A stretch of 64,000 nucleotides of DNA from the IMG/VR virus record IMGVR_UViG_3300048029_000212, positions 1 through 64,000 of that record. The stretch is one strand, 5' to 3'. The stretch comes from a virus. This document shows, in pieces, positions 15,383 through 23,512 of the stretch. Position 1 is the first letter of the stretch; each line of letters opens with the position of its first letter. The position numbers and the translations under genes are program-made. The notes under the pieces were generated by a model, which was not told the DNA's origin, made no database searches, and saw only the letters and a list, made by a program, of their open reading frames with translations.

Positions 15383-16705
15383 ATGGGATTCAAATTAAGA
15401 CCAGGCACTTCAGTATTTGGAAACGTTACGTTTACTCCAGGCACTAACGAGAACTATGTTGCACCACCAGAACCTCCGATACCATTGTCAACAAATCCAC
15501 TTTTCTTGTTATCACAATACGATGACACTCCAGAAAATGGTCCTATTAATGATGGTTCGGTATACATCTATGACCTAGATGACCTTACACAAGAACCTAT
15601 TATAAAGGTTTCTTCAACGGAAGGTGGTCAATATGGAAGTTCGGCATATAGATCTTCAAAGTACCTTTTTATTGGGAGTAGGGGGGTTGACTCAGAGACC
15701 GTAAGCAGCCAAGGCGTGGTTTATGTTTATGATGTCAATGATTTAAATCAACTCGTCACAACATTATCGCCTTCAAATCCAACTGAATATATGCAGTTTG
15801 GTCTTTCTCTTTCAGGCGATGAAGATTCTCTTCTGGTGAGCTGTTGGAGTGGCGGAATTGCATATTTGTATGATATGAACGATCTTTCAGCCGACCCTAT
15901 AGAAATCTCAGAACCAGTAGATGGATTCTCCTTTGGTAGAACTGCACTTGTTCTTCCCAATCATATTGTACTCAGTGAACTGGGTTACTCACACAACTTA
16001 GACAGTGCAAACTACCTGTACTCAGGTGCTATGTGGGTTTACGATAGAAACGATTTATCATCACCACCAACATTAGTTGAACAACCTGAGGGGCCCTTTA
16101 AATATAGTCAGTTTGCAAAATCACTTGATTTATCTGTAGACGGATCTAAGTTTGTAGTAGGATGCGCTGGTGTTGGAAATATATACGTCTATGATTCAAA
16201 CAACCCATTGAATCCCCCACTTTATGAATTTATCTTATCCGCAGAATTAAAAAACAGGTATTATGCGGAACCTAATGAAGCTCAGTACTCAAGCGTGCAA
16301 AACGCTTTAAATGATACTCACTTTGTTACCGGTTTTCACCTGTTTGACGGCCAAGACGTTAATGGTGACTACTTGACTGCGGGTAGAGTTTATATTTGGC
16401 CTCACGACGATCCATCTGCGACACCAACTACTCTTTCAGGATTTGACTTGGGCATTACCAGAGACAGTTTAGGCACTCCTGCTTGGAATCCAGAGTTTGG
16501 GAATGCAGTTAAAGTTGTTGGTGATAAACTTATAGCTTCTTCTAATGAAGGTACTCCAGAAATTCCGGATAGACCAGGCACAGTTCGTGTTTTTGATATA
16601 AACAACTTGTCTTCGCCTTTAAAAACAATCACGCAACCATATTCTGAATATGTGCCTCACGATTTATTTGGAGTTTCTCTGTATGCGCCTGGACCACTTG
16701 ATTAA
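15383..16705 (+). CDS. Seven-bladed beta-propeller structural protein (FG-GAP-like), copy 1
   Basis: A 440-residue protein. After a short leader (MGFKLRPGTSVFGNV) the sequence has seven imperfect repeats marked by a VYxYDxNDL strand motif, as in FG-GAP/integrin-type propellers. Repeats are more diverged than in the next gene. The leader is similar to those of 16725 and 31906, suggesting a shared attachment or assembly module. Probably a virion surface or adhesion protein; late region. Confidence 0.7.
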   Translation: MGFKLRPGTSVFGNVTFTPGTNENYVAPPEPPIPLSTNPLFLLSQYDDTPENGPINDGSVYIYDLDDLTQEPIIKVSSTEGGQYGSSAYRSSKYLFIGSRGVDSETVSSQGVVYVYDVNDLNQLVTTLSPSNPTEYMQFGLSLSGDEDSLLVSCWSGGIAYLYDMNDLSADPIEISEPVDGFSFGRTALVLPNHIVLSELGYSHNLDSANYLYSGAMWVYDRNDLSSPPTLVEQPEGPFKYSQFAKSLDLSVDGSKFVVGCAGVGNIYVYDSNNPLNPPLYEFILSAELKNRYYAEPNEAQYSSVQNALNDTHFVTGFHLFDGQDVNGDYLTAGRVYIWPHDDPSATPTTLSGFDLGITRDSLGTPAWNPEFGNAVKVVGDKLIASSNEGTPEIPDRPGTVRVFDINNLSSPLKTITQPYSEYVPHDLFGVSLYAPGPLD

Positions 16706-16724
16706 TATAAGGAATTAAAAGAAA

Positions 16725-17966
16725 ATGGCAACTAAAATTACATCGGGATCAATCTTTAGTGCGGGTGCAGTAGTCACTGGAGTAGACGCAGACGCGCCTC
16801 CAGCAGTTCCTTCTCCGTCACCAGAACCAGCACCGGAACCAGCCCCATCTGCAAACTGGTTGGTAGTTGGAGTACCATATTCAGATATAGATTTCACAAA
16901 CTCTGGTTCAGTCTACGTCTATGACATTAACAACTTATCTGATCAATCAACAAAATTAATTTTAAGCGGTAATGGACGATTTAATGATCAGTTTGGTAGT
17001 TCAGTTGGTGCTACGGCCGATAAAATCTTTGTCGGCACACCACATGATGACGACAATGGATCTGATTCTGGTGCGGTATACGTCTATGACGCGAACGATC
17101 TATCTGCTCAACCAACTAAGTTAACAGCATTCGATGGTGCTGCAAGTGATAGATTCGGCAAACAACTTTCTGCCAATAATGGTAAGTTAGTTGTTGCCGC
17201 GGAAAGTGATGACGACAACGCCGCAGAAAACTCAGGTTCTGTATACGTTTATGACACCAACGATCTGACAGCGCAACCAACTAAACTAACAGCGTTTGAT
17301 GGTGCTACGTCTGATTCCTTTGGAACCTCAGTTGATGCGACATCTGATAAGATCGTCGTTGGTGCACTTAACGACGATGACAACGGATCTAACTCTGGTT
17401 CAGCTTACGTCTATGACGCCAATGATCTATCTGCTGCACCTACCAAACTAACAGCGTTTGATGGAGTGCAGGGTGATAACTTTGGAATCTCAGTTGTTGC
17501 TACTGACGATAAGATTATTGTTGGTGCACATTATGACGATGACAACGGATCTAACTCTGGTTCAGCTTACGTCTATGACTCAAATGATCTTTCTGCGACA
17601 CCAACGAAACTAACAGCGTTTGATGGAGCTGCGGGCGATAACTTTGGAAAATCAGTTGCTGCTATTGACGATAAAATCTTTGTCGGATCTCCAAACTTCG
17701 GACCAGAGGATTCTGGTTCAGTATATGTTTATGACGCCAATGATTTATCCACACAACCGACTAAACTGACCCTACCCACTGGCCTGTTCGGAATGTCAAT
17801 TGATGCGCTCCTTGATAAACTAATTGTTGGCGCTCCAGGCGATGATGGTTACACGGGTTCTATTTATATTTATGATACTAATGATCTATCTGCGCAGCCG
17901 ACTAAACTGGTCCCATTCGATAGCATAAGTCCAGATTGGGTCGGATATTCGGTCTCTATAGGATAA
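16725..17966 (+). CDS. Seven-bladed beta-propeller structural protein (FG-GAP-like), copy 2
   Basis: A 413-residue protein with a Pro-rich linker (residues 25-42) and seven repeats of about 55 residues. Each has a VYVYDANDLSAQPTK core followed by a DDDNGSxSG acidic turn, which looks like a calcium-binding FG-GAP loop. Several repeats are very alike at the DNA level, pointing to recent duplication or conversion. Likely a surface-exposed adhesin-like virion component. Confidence 0.75.
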   Translation: MATKITSGSIFSAGAVVTGVDADAPPAVPSPSPEPAPEPAPSANWLVVGVPYSDIDFTNSGSVYVYDINNLSDQSTKLILSGNGRFNDQFGSSVGATADKIFVGTPHDDDNGSDSGAVYVYDANDLSAQPTKLTAFDGAASDRFGKQLSANNGKLVVAAESDDDNAAENSGSVYVYDTNDLTAQPTKLTAFDGATSDSFGTSVDATSDKIVVGALNDDDNGSNSGSAYVYDANDLSAAPTKLTAFDGVQGDNFGISVVATDDKIIVGAHYDDDNGSNSGSAYVYDSNDLSATPTKLTAFDGAAGDNFGKSVAAIDDKIFVGSPNFGPEDSGSVYVYDANDLSTQPTKLTLPTGLFGMSIDALLDKLIVGAPGDDGYTGSIYIYDTNDLSAQPTKLVPFDSISPDWVGYSVSIG

Positions 17967-17968
17967 TT

Positions 17969-18181
17969 ATGAAAAAGTTTACTGAAATAAGAGAAGCAAG
18001 GCGGTCTGCACAAGACCGTCTTTCCGCACGTGCGTCGAAACATGGTCTTGGGTCTCAAAAGAAACTAGACAGGATCAAGAAGTCGGCTGACTTTTTCAGT
18101 AAACCACCACCATCCTTCTCCAAGGCAGAATTAAAAAAGATGGGATATGCAGTAGAACAATTAAATAAGGACAACGTATGA
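17969..18181 (+). CDS. Small tagged basic protein
   Basis: Seventy residues, starting MKKFTEIREARR, a capsid-targeting-like tag; the remainder is Lys/Ser-rich. I start at 17969 rather than at an in-frame ATG inside the propeller gene. ATGA overlap with the next gene. Candidate internal head protein. Confidence 0.6.
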   Translation: MKKFTEIREARRSAQDRLSARASKHGLGSQKKLDRIKKSADFFSKPPPSFSKAELKKMGYAVEQLNKDNV

Positions 18182-18357
18182 GCAAATCGAAGAAACCACG
18201 TAACAAGAAAATGTCTGCTGCAAAAAAAGAAAGACTGCAACAGGCAACCGACAACAACTACGGCGGTACTAGTTTTAATCCTATAAATAGTAAAGTTAAA
18301 ACAGTCAATCCAGTTGCCGGAACGAAGGTATTTCGAGGCGCATCAAGAGGAAGTTAA
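18178..18357 (+). CDS. Small basic protein
   Basis: Fifty-nine residues, beginning MSKSKKPRNKKMSAAKKER, no membrane segment. Overlaps the previous stop by ATGA. Contains a late promoter octamer within its coding sequence. Function unknown; charge suits nucleic acid binding. Confidence 0.55.
   Translation: MSKSKKPRNKKMSAAKKERLQQATDNNYGGTSFNPINSKVKTVNPVAGTKVFRGASRGS
18282..18289 (+). promoter_or_regulatory. T4-type late promoter
   Basis: Exact TATAAATA, 74 bases before the modular gene at 18363. Confidence 0.65.
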
Positions 18358-18362
18358 ATAAA

Positions 18363-19610
18363 GTGAAAGATTTTTTTGAACTAAGAGAATCCGCAAATAA
18401 AGATAAGTTTGTGGTGAAGTACGCAATGTCAAAGAAAGGGCCGATTCGTACGATGCCTTTTAACCTATTAGTGTACGCCAAGAAATTCCTTGCTGATAAG
18501 GAAAAAGAAGGATACAAGGGTATCATTTCTAAAGGTGGCAAACCTGTAAAGGAGTCAGTTGAACTTGATGAAGCAACAGCAAAGATCAAGACAACTATGG
18601 CAGACAAGGTTTCTTCGGGCGCAACACGATTTGGTCTGAAAGCAACCACATCGGGCGGCCATGTCAGTATCAGTGGACCAAAAGGCAAACTGAATGACTT
18701 CATGCGGTCCGTCATCGGAAAGTCTTCGTATGGCAATGCAAGTGACGTGAGCGAGTCAGTCGAACTTGACGAAGCAAAACTTTCTGATATGGGTATTCAC
18801 AACAAGATCGCCGATCGAAACCTACTTATCAAAGCAGTCAAAACTGCCGAAAAAATGGGCGGTAATATGACAGGTGCTGTTCGCGAGATTGAGAAAATGA
18901 AGAAAGGTCTGTCTAAGCATAAGGCAGTACAAGCGGCACTTCGTCAAGCAAATGAGTCAGTCGAACTTGGTGAATCCAAGTACAACAAAGGCGCTGTCGA
19001 TAAAGAGATCAAAAAAGATCGTCGTATCAAAGGCAAAGAGTCGAAAGCCATTCATTCACTACTCAAAGGTCGCACCCCAAGAAAAGAAGATATCGAACTT
19101 GACGAAGCCGCAGATTTTGAAAAGATATCTAATGAACTCTTGAAACATAAGAAAAAGGGTATTGAGTTCGAGAAGGCCGCTGCATTCGCACGTGTTATGT
19201 TTATGAATTCCTCTTTAAGTGTACAGGATAAGGCATTCATGGGTTTGACTAAGTTGCTCAAGGATATGGACGACTTGGTAAAGAAGACCACTATTACTAA
19301 AATCCTAAAAGATAACGGATTCAGAGTGAAAGGTGGTAAACTCATGCGTGAAGGGTTAGAGGAATCAGTAGAATCGCTTGATGAAAATTACCGAACTCTT
19401 GCAACTAAAGGCATGGGCGCAGAGACAAAGAACTCAATCAACGTTGGAAGAGGTGTTGATTTCTACGAACCTAAGAATGGCGATAAGAGAATGGGTAAGA
19501 TCACTAAGATGACCAAATCTGGTTATGTGGTCAAAGACGAAAAGGACGGTAAGTCTTATACATTCGCTTTCCACGATCGCACCAAGGCAAAGGCATTACT
19601 TTCAAAATGA
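18363..19610 (+). CDS. Modular late protein with repeated ESVELDEA cleavage-like sites
   Basis: A 415-residue protein with a GTG start. The N-terminus MKDFFELRESANK is tag-like. Five copies of an ESVELDEA-type motif start at about residues 64, 131, 198 (ESVELGES), 242 (EDIELDEA) and 333 (diverged), separating unrelated small basic modules. L-D-E before Ala matches the L/I-x-E cleavage rule of the T4 gp21 prohead protease, so the protein may be cut into several small internal head peptides. The module after the third site closely resembles the stand-alone protein at 49696. A KGGKLMREG and a KITKMTKSGYVVKDEKDGKS module follow. Stop overlaps the next ATG. Confidence 0.75.
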   Translation: MKDFFELRESANKDKFVVKYAMSKKGPIRTMPFNLLVYAKKFLADKEKEGYKGIISKGGKPVKESVELDEATAKIKTTMADKVSSGATRFGLKATTSGGHVSISGPKGKLNDFMRSVIGKSSYGNASDVSESVELDEAKLSDMGIHNKIADRNLLIKAVKTAEKMGGNMTGAVREIEKMKKGLSKHKAVQAALRQANESVELGESKYNKGAVDKEIKKDRRIKGKESKAIHSLLKGRTPRKEDIELDEAADFEKISNELLKHKKKGIEFEKAAAFARVMFMNSSLSVQDKAFMGLTKLLKDMDDLVKKTTITKILKDNGFRVKGGKLMREGLEESVESLDENYRTLATKGMGAETKNSINVGRGVDFYEPKNGDKRMGKITKMTKSGYVVKDEKDGKSYTFAFHDRTKAKALLSK

Positions 19611-19924
19611 AAAAGTTTAAACAGTATGTAGAAGAAAGATGTTGTGAGGCGTGTAAGTCTCTCGACGAAGAGTTAGAACTCAGCGAGGCGGAGTATCAGG
19701 GCAAGACTGTTACATTGAACAAACCTGTACGTGGTGGCTCTAAGAAGTTCTACGTGTATACAAAGAACGAGAAGGGAAATGTCGTGAAGGTCTCATTCGG
19801 TGATCCGAATATGGAGATTAAAAAAGACAACCCTGCTCGTCGTAAAAGTTTTCGAGCTAGGCACAATTGTGCAGATCCTGGCCCGAAGTGGAAGGCACGA
19901 TATTGGTCGTGTCGCGCATGGTAA
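19607..19924 (+). CDS. Tagged protein with conserved Cys/Trp C-terminal domain
   Basis: A 105-residue protein. Tag MKKFKQYVEERCC, then ELELSEAEY, another possible cleavage site, then a domain with KFYVYTKNEKGNVVKVSFGD and an end rich in Cys and Trp (RHNCADPGPKWKARYWSC). I have seen this domain as a common marine phage protein with no assigned function. ATGA overlap with the modular gene. Confidence 0.7.
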   Translation: MKKFKQYVEERCCEACKSLDEELELSEAEYQGKTVTLNKPVRGGSKKFYVYTKNEKGNVVKVSFGDPNMEIKKDNPARRKSFRARHNCADPGPKWKARYWSCRAW

Positions 19925-19932
19925 TTGATTGT

Positions 19933-19940
19933 TATAAATA
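19933..19940 (+). promoter_or_regulatory. T4-type late promoter
   Basis: Exact TATAAATA, 87 bases before the gene at 20027. Confidence 0.65.
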
Positions 19941-20026
19941 AACACAAACCTTAAACCATAAGTCAACTAATTATATAATAATTATCATATGACTTATATT
20001 ATCAATACTAATGGGCTGATCGAGAC

Positions 20027-20338
20027 ATGGCAGATAACAACCTAATTTTACAAGAGCATGTGCAACGTGAAGAGCAACGCCTCGCAAGAATCGAGGACAA
20101 AATAGACAAGCTTTCCGATGCAATGATTGATCTTGCAAGAGCGGAAGAAAAGCTTATTAACATTGAGAAGGCGAACTCACAACACTTTGAACGTATGAAT
20201 CGTTTCTCAACTCGAATGGACGAAATCGAAGATAATGTTCAAGAACAAGGAAAGACTGTTAAAGTAATGCAGTATATTATTACATTATCTGCAACAATCT
20301 TTGCCGGTGTAGTCATCAAAATTTTCTTTGATGCATAA
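20027..20338 (+). CDS. Coiled-coil protein with C-terminal membrane anchor (XhlA-like)
   Basis: A 103-residue protein: a long heptad-repeat helix (about residues 10-78) followed by a C-terminal transmembrane helix (about 82-100). This is the layout of XhlA-type haemolysin/holin accessory proteins. Probably inserted in the inner membrane late in infection. A role in lysis is an inference from the fold type. Confidence 0.6.
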   Translation: MADNNLILQEHVQREEQRLARIEDKIDKLSDAMIDLARAEEKLINIEKANSQHFERMNRFSTRMDEIEDNVQEQGKTVKVMQYIITLSATIFAGVVIKIFFDA

Positions 20339-20357
20339 TTAATTAACGGAGACTATA

Positions 20358-21206
20358 ATGTCAGATATCACTAAAATTATGGAGGCGTATTTGGGAATGG
20401 TCTCCGAGCCTCAGGCAGAGGAAACTCTAGAGGAAGCAGTAAACATGGGGCCGTGGAATCGCGGTGCTATTAATAAAGCAATGTCTAAAGCGGGCATCAA
20501 AGGTCCACAAGCCAAGGCATTCATCGCAGCATTGCGTGTGTCTGGAACTGTTAAAGAAGAAGTCGAATCAGAACTAGACGAAGCCTGTGGCAAAAAAACT
20601 TACAAAGAAGGACAGAAAGAATGTCCTAAGTGTGAAGGCAAAGGTTGTGATCACTGCGATAACAAAGGTTATCACGAAGTGTCTGAAAAGAAACTTGATC
20701 CAGTAGACGATAAAGAGAACGATAAGAAGTTCAAAGATCGTAAGGACAAGGACATCGATAATGATGGCGATACAGATTCTTCTGACGAATACCTACACAA
20801 GAAGCGTGCCGCAACGGACGACGCGATCGATGCAAAGGATGACGAAGAGAATCCTGTCAAGAAAAACCCTAAGACTGCTGATAAGAAATCAGAGATCTCC
20901 AAGATCGAGAGTCTAGACCTACGTGGATCGTTTGCAGATATGTGGTCGGCATTTGCTGAAGCCGCAAATCCTAAGAAAGGCGCACTTGCTCCTGAAAAAT
21001 ATGATGATCATTCTTCTGAACATGACAAGAAAGTCATTGGTATGCACAAGAAGTCTGATAAGAAAGTTGAAGGCGAAGAAGAAGATAGTCATAAGAAAAC
21101 TTTTGCTGCTGCTAAGGCAGTCAAGAAACAAGCGCCTGCACGAAGTGGTGCAGACAATCTATCTAATGGTGATAAGTCAGTCATCAATCCAGTAAAAGGA
21201 AAGTAA
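20358..21206 (+). CDS. Acidic-basic late protein with zinc-knuckle motif and cleavage-like sites
   Basis: A 282-residue protein of low complexity, very rich in Lys, Asp and Glu. The N-terminus MSDITKIMEAYLG is weakly tag-like; ESELDEACGKK near residue 73 resembles the repeated site of the modular gene at 18363. It is followed by CPKCEGKGCDHCDNKG, a DnaJ-type zinc knuckle, and an acidic DIDNDGDTDSSDEY segment that could bind calcium. A second folded region starts near ESLDLRGSFADMW. Composition resembles scaffold or internal head proteins; I cannot assign it to gp67, gp68 or gp22. Confidence 0.6.
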   Translation: MSDITKIMEAYLGMVSEPQAEETLEEAVNMGPWNRGAINKAMSKAGIKGPQAKAFIAALRVSGTVKEEVESELDEACGKKTYKEGQKECPKCEGKGCDHCDNKGYHEVSEKKLDPVDDKENDKKFKDRKDKDIDNDGDTDSSDEYLHKKRAATDDAIDAKDDEENPVKKNPKTADKKSEISKIESLDLRGSFADMWSAFAEAANPKKGALAPEKYDDHSSEHDKKVIGMHKKSDKKVEGEEEDSHKKTFAAAKAVKKQAPARSGADNLSNGDKSVINPVKGK

Positions 21207-21207
21207 T

Positions 21208-21426
21208 ATGATCAAGGCTCCTAAGTGGTGTAGTAACGCAGTTCCTTCTAGGGCTGGTTGGTTAGACCCATATACAGGCGAAGTTCTAAAAATGCAGAAC
21301 TTTTCTAAGGAACAGATTGCAGAATGGCATGAAGCCAAAAACCCTACTCCAGTCAAGAAAAAACCTAAAGTAGTAGAACCTGCAGAAGACGTACCTTACA
21401 TCTTCGAAGTAAAAGATTCAGAGTAA
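21208..21426 (+). CDS. Small conserved late protein
   Basis: Seventy-two residues; the N-terminal half (WCSNAVPSRAGWLDPYTGEV) looks like a small folded unit and the C-terminal half is Pro/Lys-rich. It starts 1 base after the previous stop and is followed by a strong terminator, so it is the last gene of this late unit. Function unknown. Confidence 0.6.
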   Translation: MIKAPKWCSNAVPSRAGWLDPYTGEVLKMQNFSKEQIAEWHEAKNPTPVKKKPKVVEPAEDVPYIFEVKDSE

Positions 21427-21442
21427 TCTAACTATTCTTTTG

Positions 21443-21470
21443 AAACCGCAGTTGATACTGCGGTTTTTTT
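21443..21470 (+). terminator. Rho-independent terminator
   Basis: ACCGCAG and CTGCGGT form a seven-pair stem with a six-base loop, followed by a run of T. It ends the tagged-protein late unit. Confidence 0.9.
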
Positions 21471-21512
21471 GTGCGTCTAAATAAATCTGACCACACTTCT
21501 AAAGTCTTTATC

Positions 21513-21869
21513 ATGAAGCTAACAAAAAACAATTTGGTTGTGTATGCTGCCAAACATTACTATAACCCTAAGCACATTGACGGTGAAGAGTTTTTTGACG
21601 ACCTGAAAAAATTTAAATATGTTAAACGATTGATTAATCGGTATCATCAAAATGGCGATCTAGCAGAAAGATTAATACTCAATCACCTCATCGTCATTTT
21701 CAACGTATTTGGTCACGAGGCTGGAGTAGAGATGCTCGCCCTTAAAATACCTCTAGAACAATGGACTACCCTCAAACCCTTTTTGGTATTTCTTCGCGCA
21801 ATACGAACCGAAGACATCACAGGTATAGAAATGGATAAATACGTAATAGATAAATTGAGAGCACTCTAA
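21513..21869 (+). CDS. Conserved T4-like phage protein (DUF7207 type)
   Basis: A 118-residue helical protein beginning MKLTKNNLVVYAAKHYYNP. I have the impression of a family of unknown function in marine T4-like phages. I start at 21513; the in-frame ATG at 21471 lies in the terminator tail. One-base overlap with the next gene. Confidence 0.65.
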   Translation: MKLTKNNLVVYAAKHYYNPKHIDGEEFFDDLKKFKYVKRLINRYHQNGDLAERLILNHLIVIFNVFGHEAGVEMLALKIPLEQWTTLKPFLVFLRAIRTEDITGIEMDKYVIDKLRAL

Positions 21870-22462
21870 TGGGAATCCTTAAGTCAGCGGCGGACATCGT
21901 CTATACAATTCGTTTCTTGAAATTACTCGTGACTAAGTTCGAGGATACCAACGCATTTAAGGCGGGTATCATTGACGCGGACGGAAACAAACGAAAAGAT
22001 TTCTCTATGGACACAATGGATAACCGTGACGCATACAGATCGCACTACACCGCATTCCATCGTCTTGTATTCAATCTAAAGAGGCTTATGGCAAAGGTGC
22101 CTGGCGGATCATCTATTGTCGCACGATACGGTGCTGCACTTGCGTTGATCAAAGAACACGGCGAACTGTCCGACAATCAAATCCAAAAGATACACGAAGA
22201 GACGGGCATTGATCTAATGGAAGCTCTACTAGAGAACTCTAAGTGGTATGTAATGTCAGACGGGAATTTGGGTCCTGGCCTCTACCGCATACAAAATGAC
22301 ACGATGACAGATCAGGCAGAAGAGATAGTCCGAAAAGACGATAAGATTCGTGTGGAAGAAAATAACCTAAGTTGCGATATCTTGGGCATCCCAGTTTACG
22401 AAGGCACACATATTAAAACCGGCCGCAGAGTTTTGTTCTCTGCAAATGAGATTGCGAAATGA
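21869..22462 (+). CDS. Conserved T4-like late protein
   Basis: A 197-residue protein with FEDTNAFKAGIIDADGNK near residue 30 and a helical middle. Strongly conserved in cyanophage-type genomes as far as I remember, but without function. It is sandwiched by coupled genes (one-base and four-base overlaps). Confidence 0.65.
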   Translation: MGILKSAADIVYTIRFLKLLVTKFEDTNAFKAGIIDADGNKRKDFSMDTMDNRDAYRSHYTAFHRLVFNLKRLMAKVPGGSSIVARYGAALALIKEHGELSDNQIQKIHEETGIDLMEALLENSKWYVMSDGNLGPGLYRIQNDTMTDQAEEIVRKDDKIRVEENNLSCDILGIPVYEGTHIKTGRRVLFSANEIAK

Positions 22463-22638
22463 AGACGTATCGAGAGTTTATAAAACAGTTTGATGAAGAA
22501 ATCACCAACAATACCAGTGGTGTGCCTGGCGCAGGTGACGATTCTTCTACCGTCATCATACGTAAAAAGTACGATCGTAAAAATAAGCGCAAAGACGCTG
22601 TCAAGATTTTGCGCAGACTCCTACCAAAAAAAATCTAA
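22459..22638 (+). CDS. Small tagged basic protein, closest match to T4 internal protein start
   Basis: Fifty-nine residues. The start MKTYREFIKQFDEE is nearly the T4 IPIII start as I recall it (MKTYQEFIAE). The remainder is short and ends in a Lys/Arg-rich stretch. ATGA overlap with the gene before. Good candidate for an internal head protein. Confidence 0.65.
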   Translation: MKTYREFIKQFDEEITNNTSGVPGAGDDSSTVIIRKKYDRKNKRKDAVKILRRLLPKKI

Positions 22639-22646
22639 TATCTCCC

Positions 22647-22675
22647 TTTACAAGTACTCCAAAATACTATATACT
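22647..22675 (+). promoter_or_regulatory. Sigma70-type promoter before the nrd block
   Basis: TTTACA at 22647-22652, 17-base spacer, TATACT at 22670-22675, 25 bases before the ATG at 22701. Confidence 0.6.
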
Positions 22676-22700
22676 TCTACGTCAAATTAAAGGTTTGGTC

Positions 22701-23036
22701 ATGAAGATTATAGACTGTTTAGATTTTAAAATTATCTTACTAGAATCCTCAAACGAAGATCCGAATATGATACTTCCGTCATATGATGAATCTAGGCTTG
22801 TCTATGTTCCTATGAAAGGTTATGTCGGTGAAGATTTTGCTTACAGTAGATTTCTAACTGAAGACCCTTCTCTCTCGTTTTCAAATCATCTCTTATGGGA
22901 AGGTTTGTTTGACAAAAAAGAACAACTTGATTATATCATAGATTGTTGTCAAAAATTCTGGAACACTGGCCAACAGATGATCGTAGAAAACTATGATTAT
23001 CAAGAAGATGAACCCTTTTATGATTACTCAAAATAA
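22701..23036 (+). CDS. Acidic hypothetical protein
   Basis: A 111-residue acidic protein, no membrane segment or known motif. It is the first gene after the promoter that leads into the nrd block. ATG preceded by AAAGGTTTGGTC. Function unknown. Confidence 0.6.
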   Translation: MKIIDCLDFKIILLESSNEDPNMILPSYDESRLVYVPMKGYVGEDFAYSRFLTEDPSLSFSNHLLWEGLFDKKEQLDYIIDCCQKFWNTGQQMIVENYDYQEDEPFYDYSK

Positions 23037-23037
23037 T

Positions 23038-23490
23038 ATGTCCTCAGCACTGAACAATTTGAAAACAAACAGCAAGGCATATAAAGTCATATCTAGCCTT
23101 GACAAGACCACACTTACCGAGTATACTGTCAAGTATTGTTCAGTCAGAGAAGACACTGCATACATCATATTGGTGTCTGATTTCATAGACGCCACAATGG
23201 GTAGTAGGTGGTCTCGTGCAAAGTTCCAATGTCGTGAACAAGGCATCTATCTAGATGTGTCGGTTGTCACGGAGGAACAGTACATTAAGTGGGTTCATAA
23301 CTCCGTGAGGAGAGATCCAGAATCTTCTGAAGAGTGGTTGCAAAGATGGTATAAGGTATTCGAGAAAGACCCGAAAGATGGTCTTTGGGCGAAAGCCGCA
23401 GATCATATATACTATCTGAAAGACATTCGTAATTACGAATCAATAGCGCCAAAAATACTTGAAAATGGTTATTTTTCTTTGAGAAGATAA
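23038..23490 (+). CDS. Hypothetical protein upstream of nrdA
   Basis: A 150-residue protein. I use the ATG at 23038, 1 base after the previous stop; an earlier in-frame ATG would overlap that gene. No recognised domain. Its location between the promoter and nrdA suggests co-expression with ribonucleotide reduction genes. Confidence 0.55.
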   Translation: MSSALNNLKTNSKAYKVISSLDKTTLTEYTVKYCSVREDTAYIILVSDFIDATMGSRWSRAKFQCREQGIYLDVSVVTEEQYIKWVHNSVRRDPESSEEWLQRWYKVFEKDPKDGLWAKAADHIYYLKDIRNYESIAPKILENGYFSLRR

Positions 23491-23512
23491 TCTCTACAGT
23501 TTGGAATAAAAA

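Noticed and set aside
20600-20690. DnaJ homologue because of CxxCxGxGCxxC
   Set aside because: Only one knuckle pair, no J-domain or substrate-binding domain; the rest is low-complexity phage sequence.
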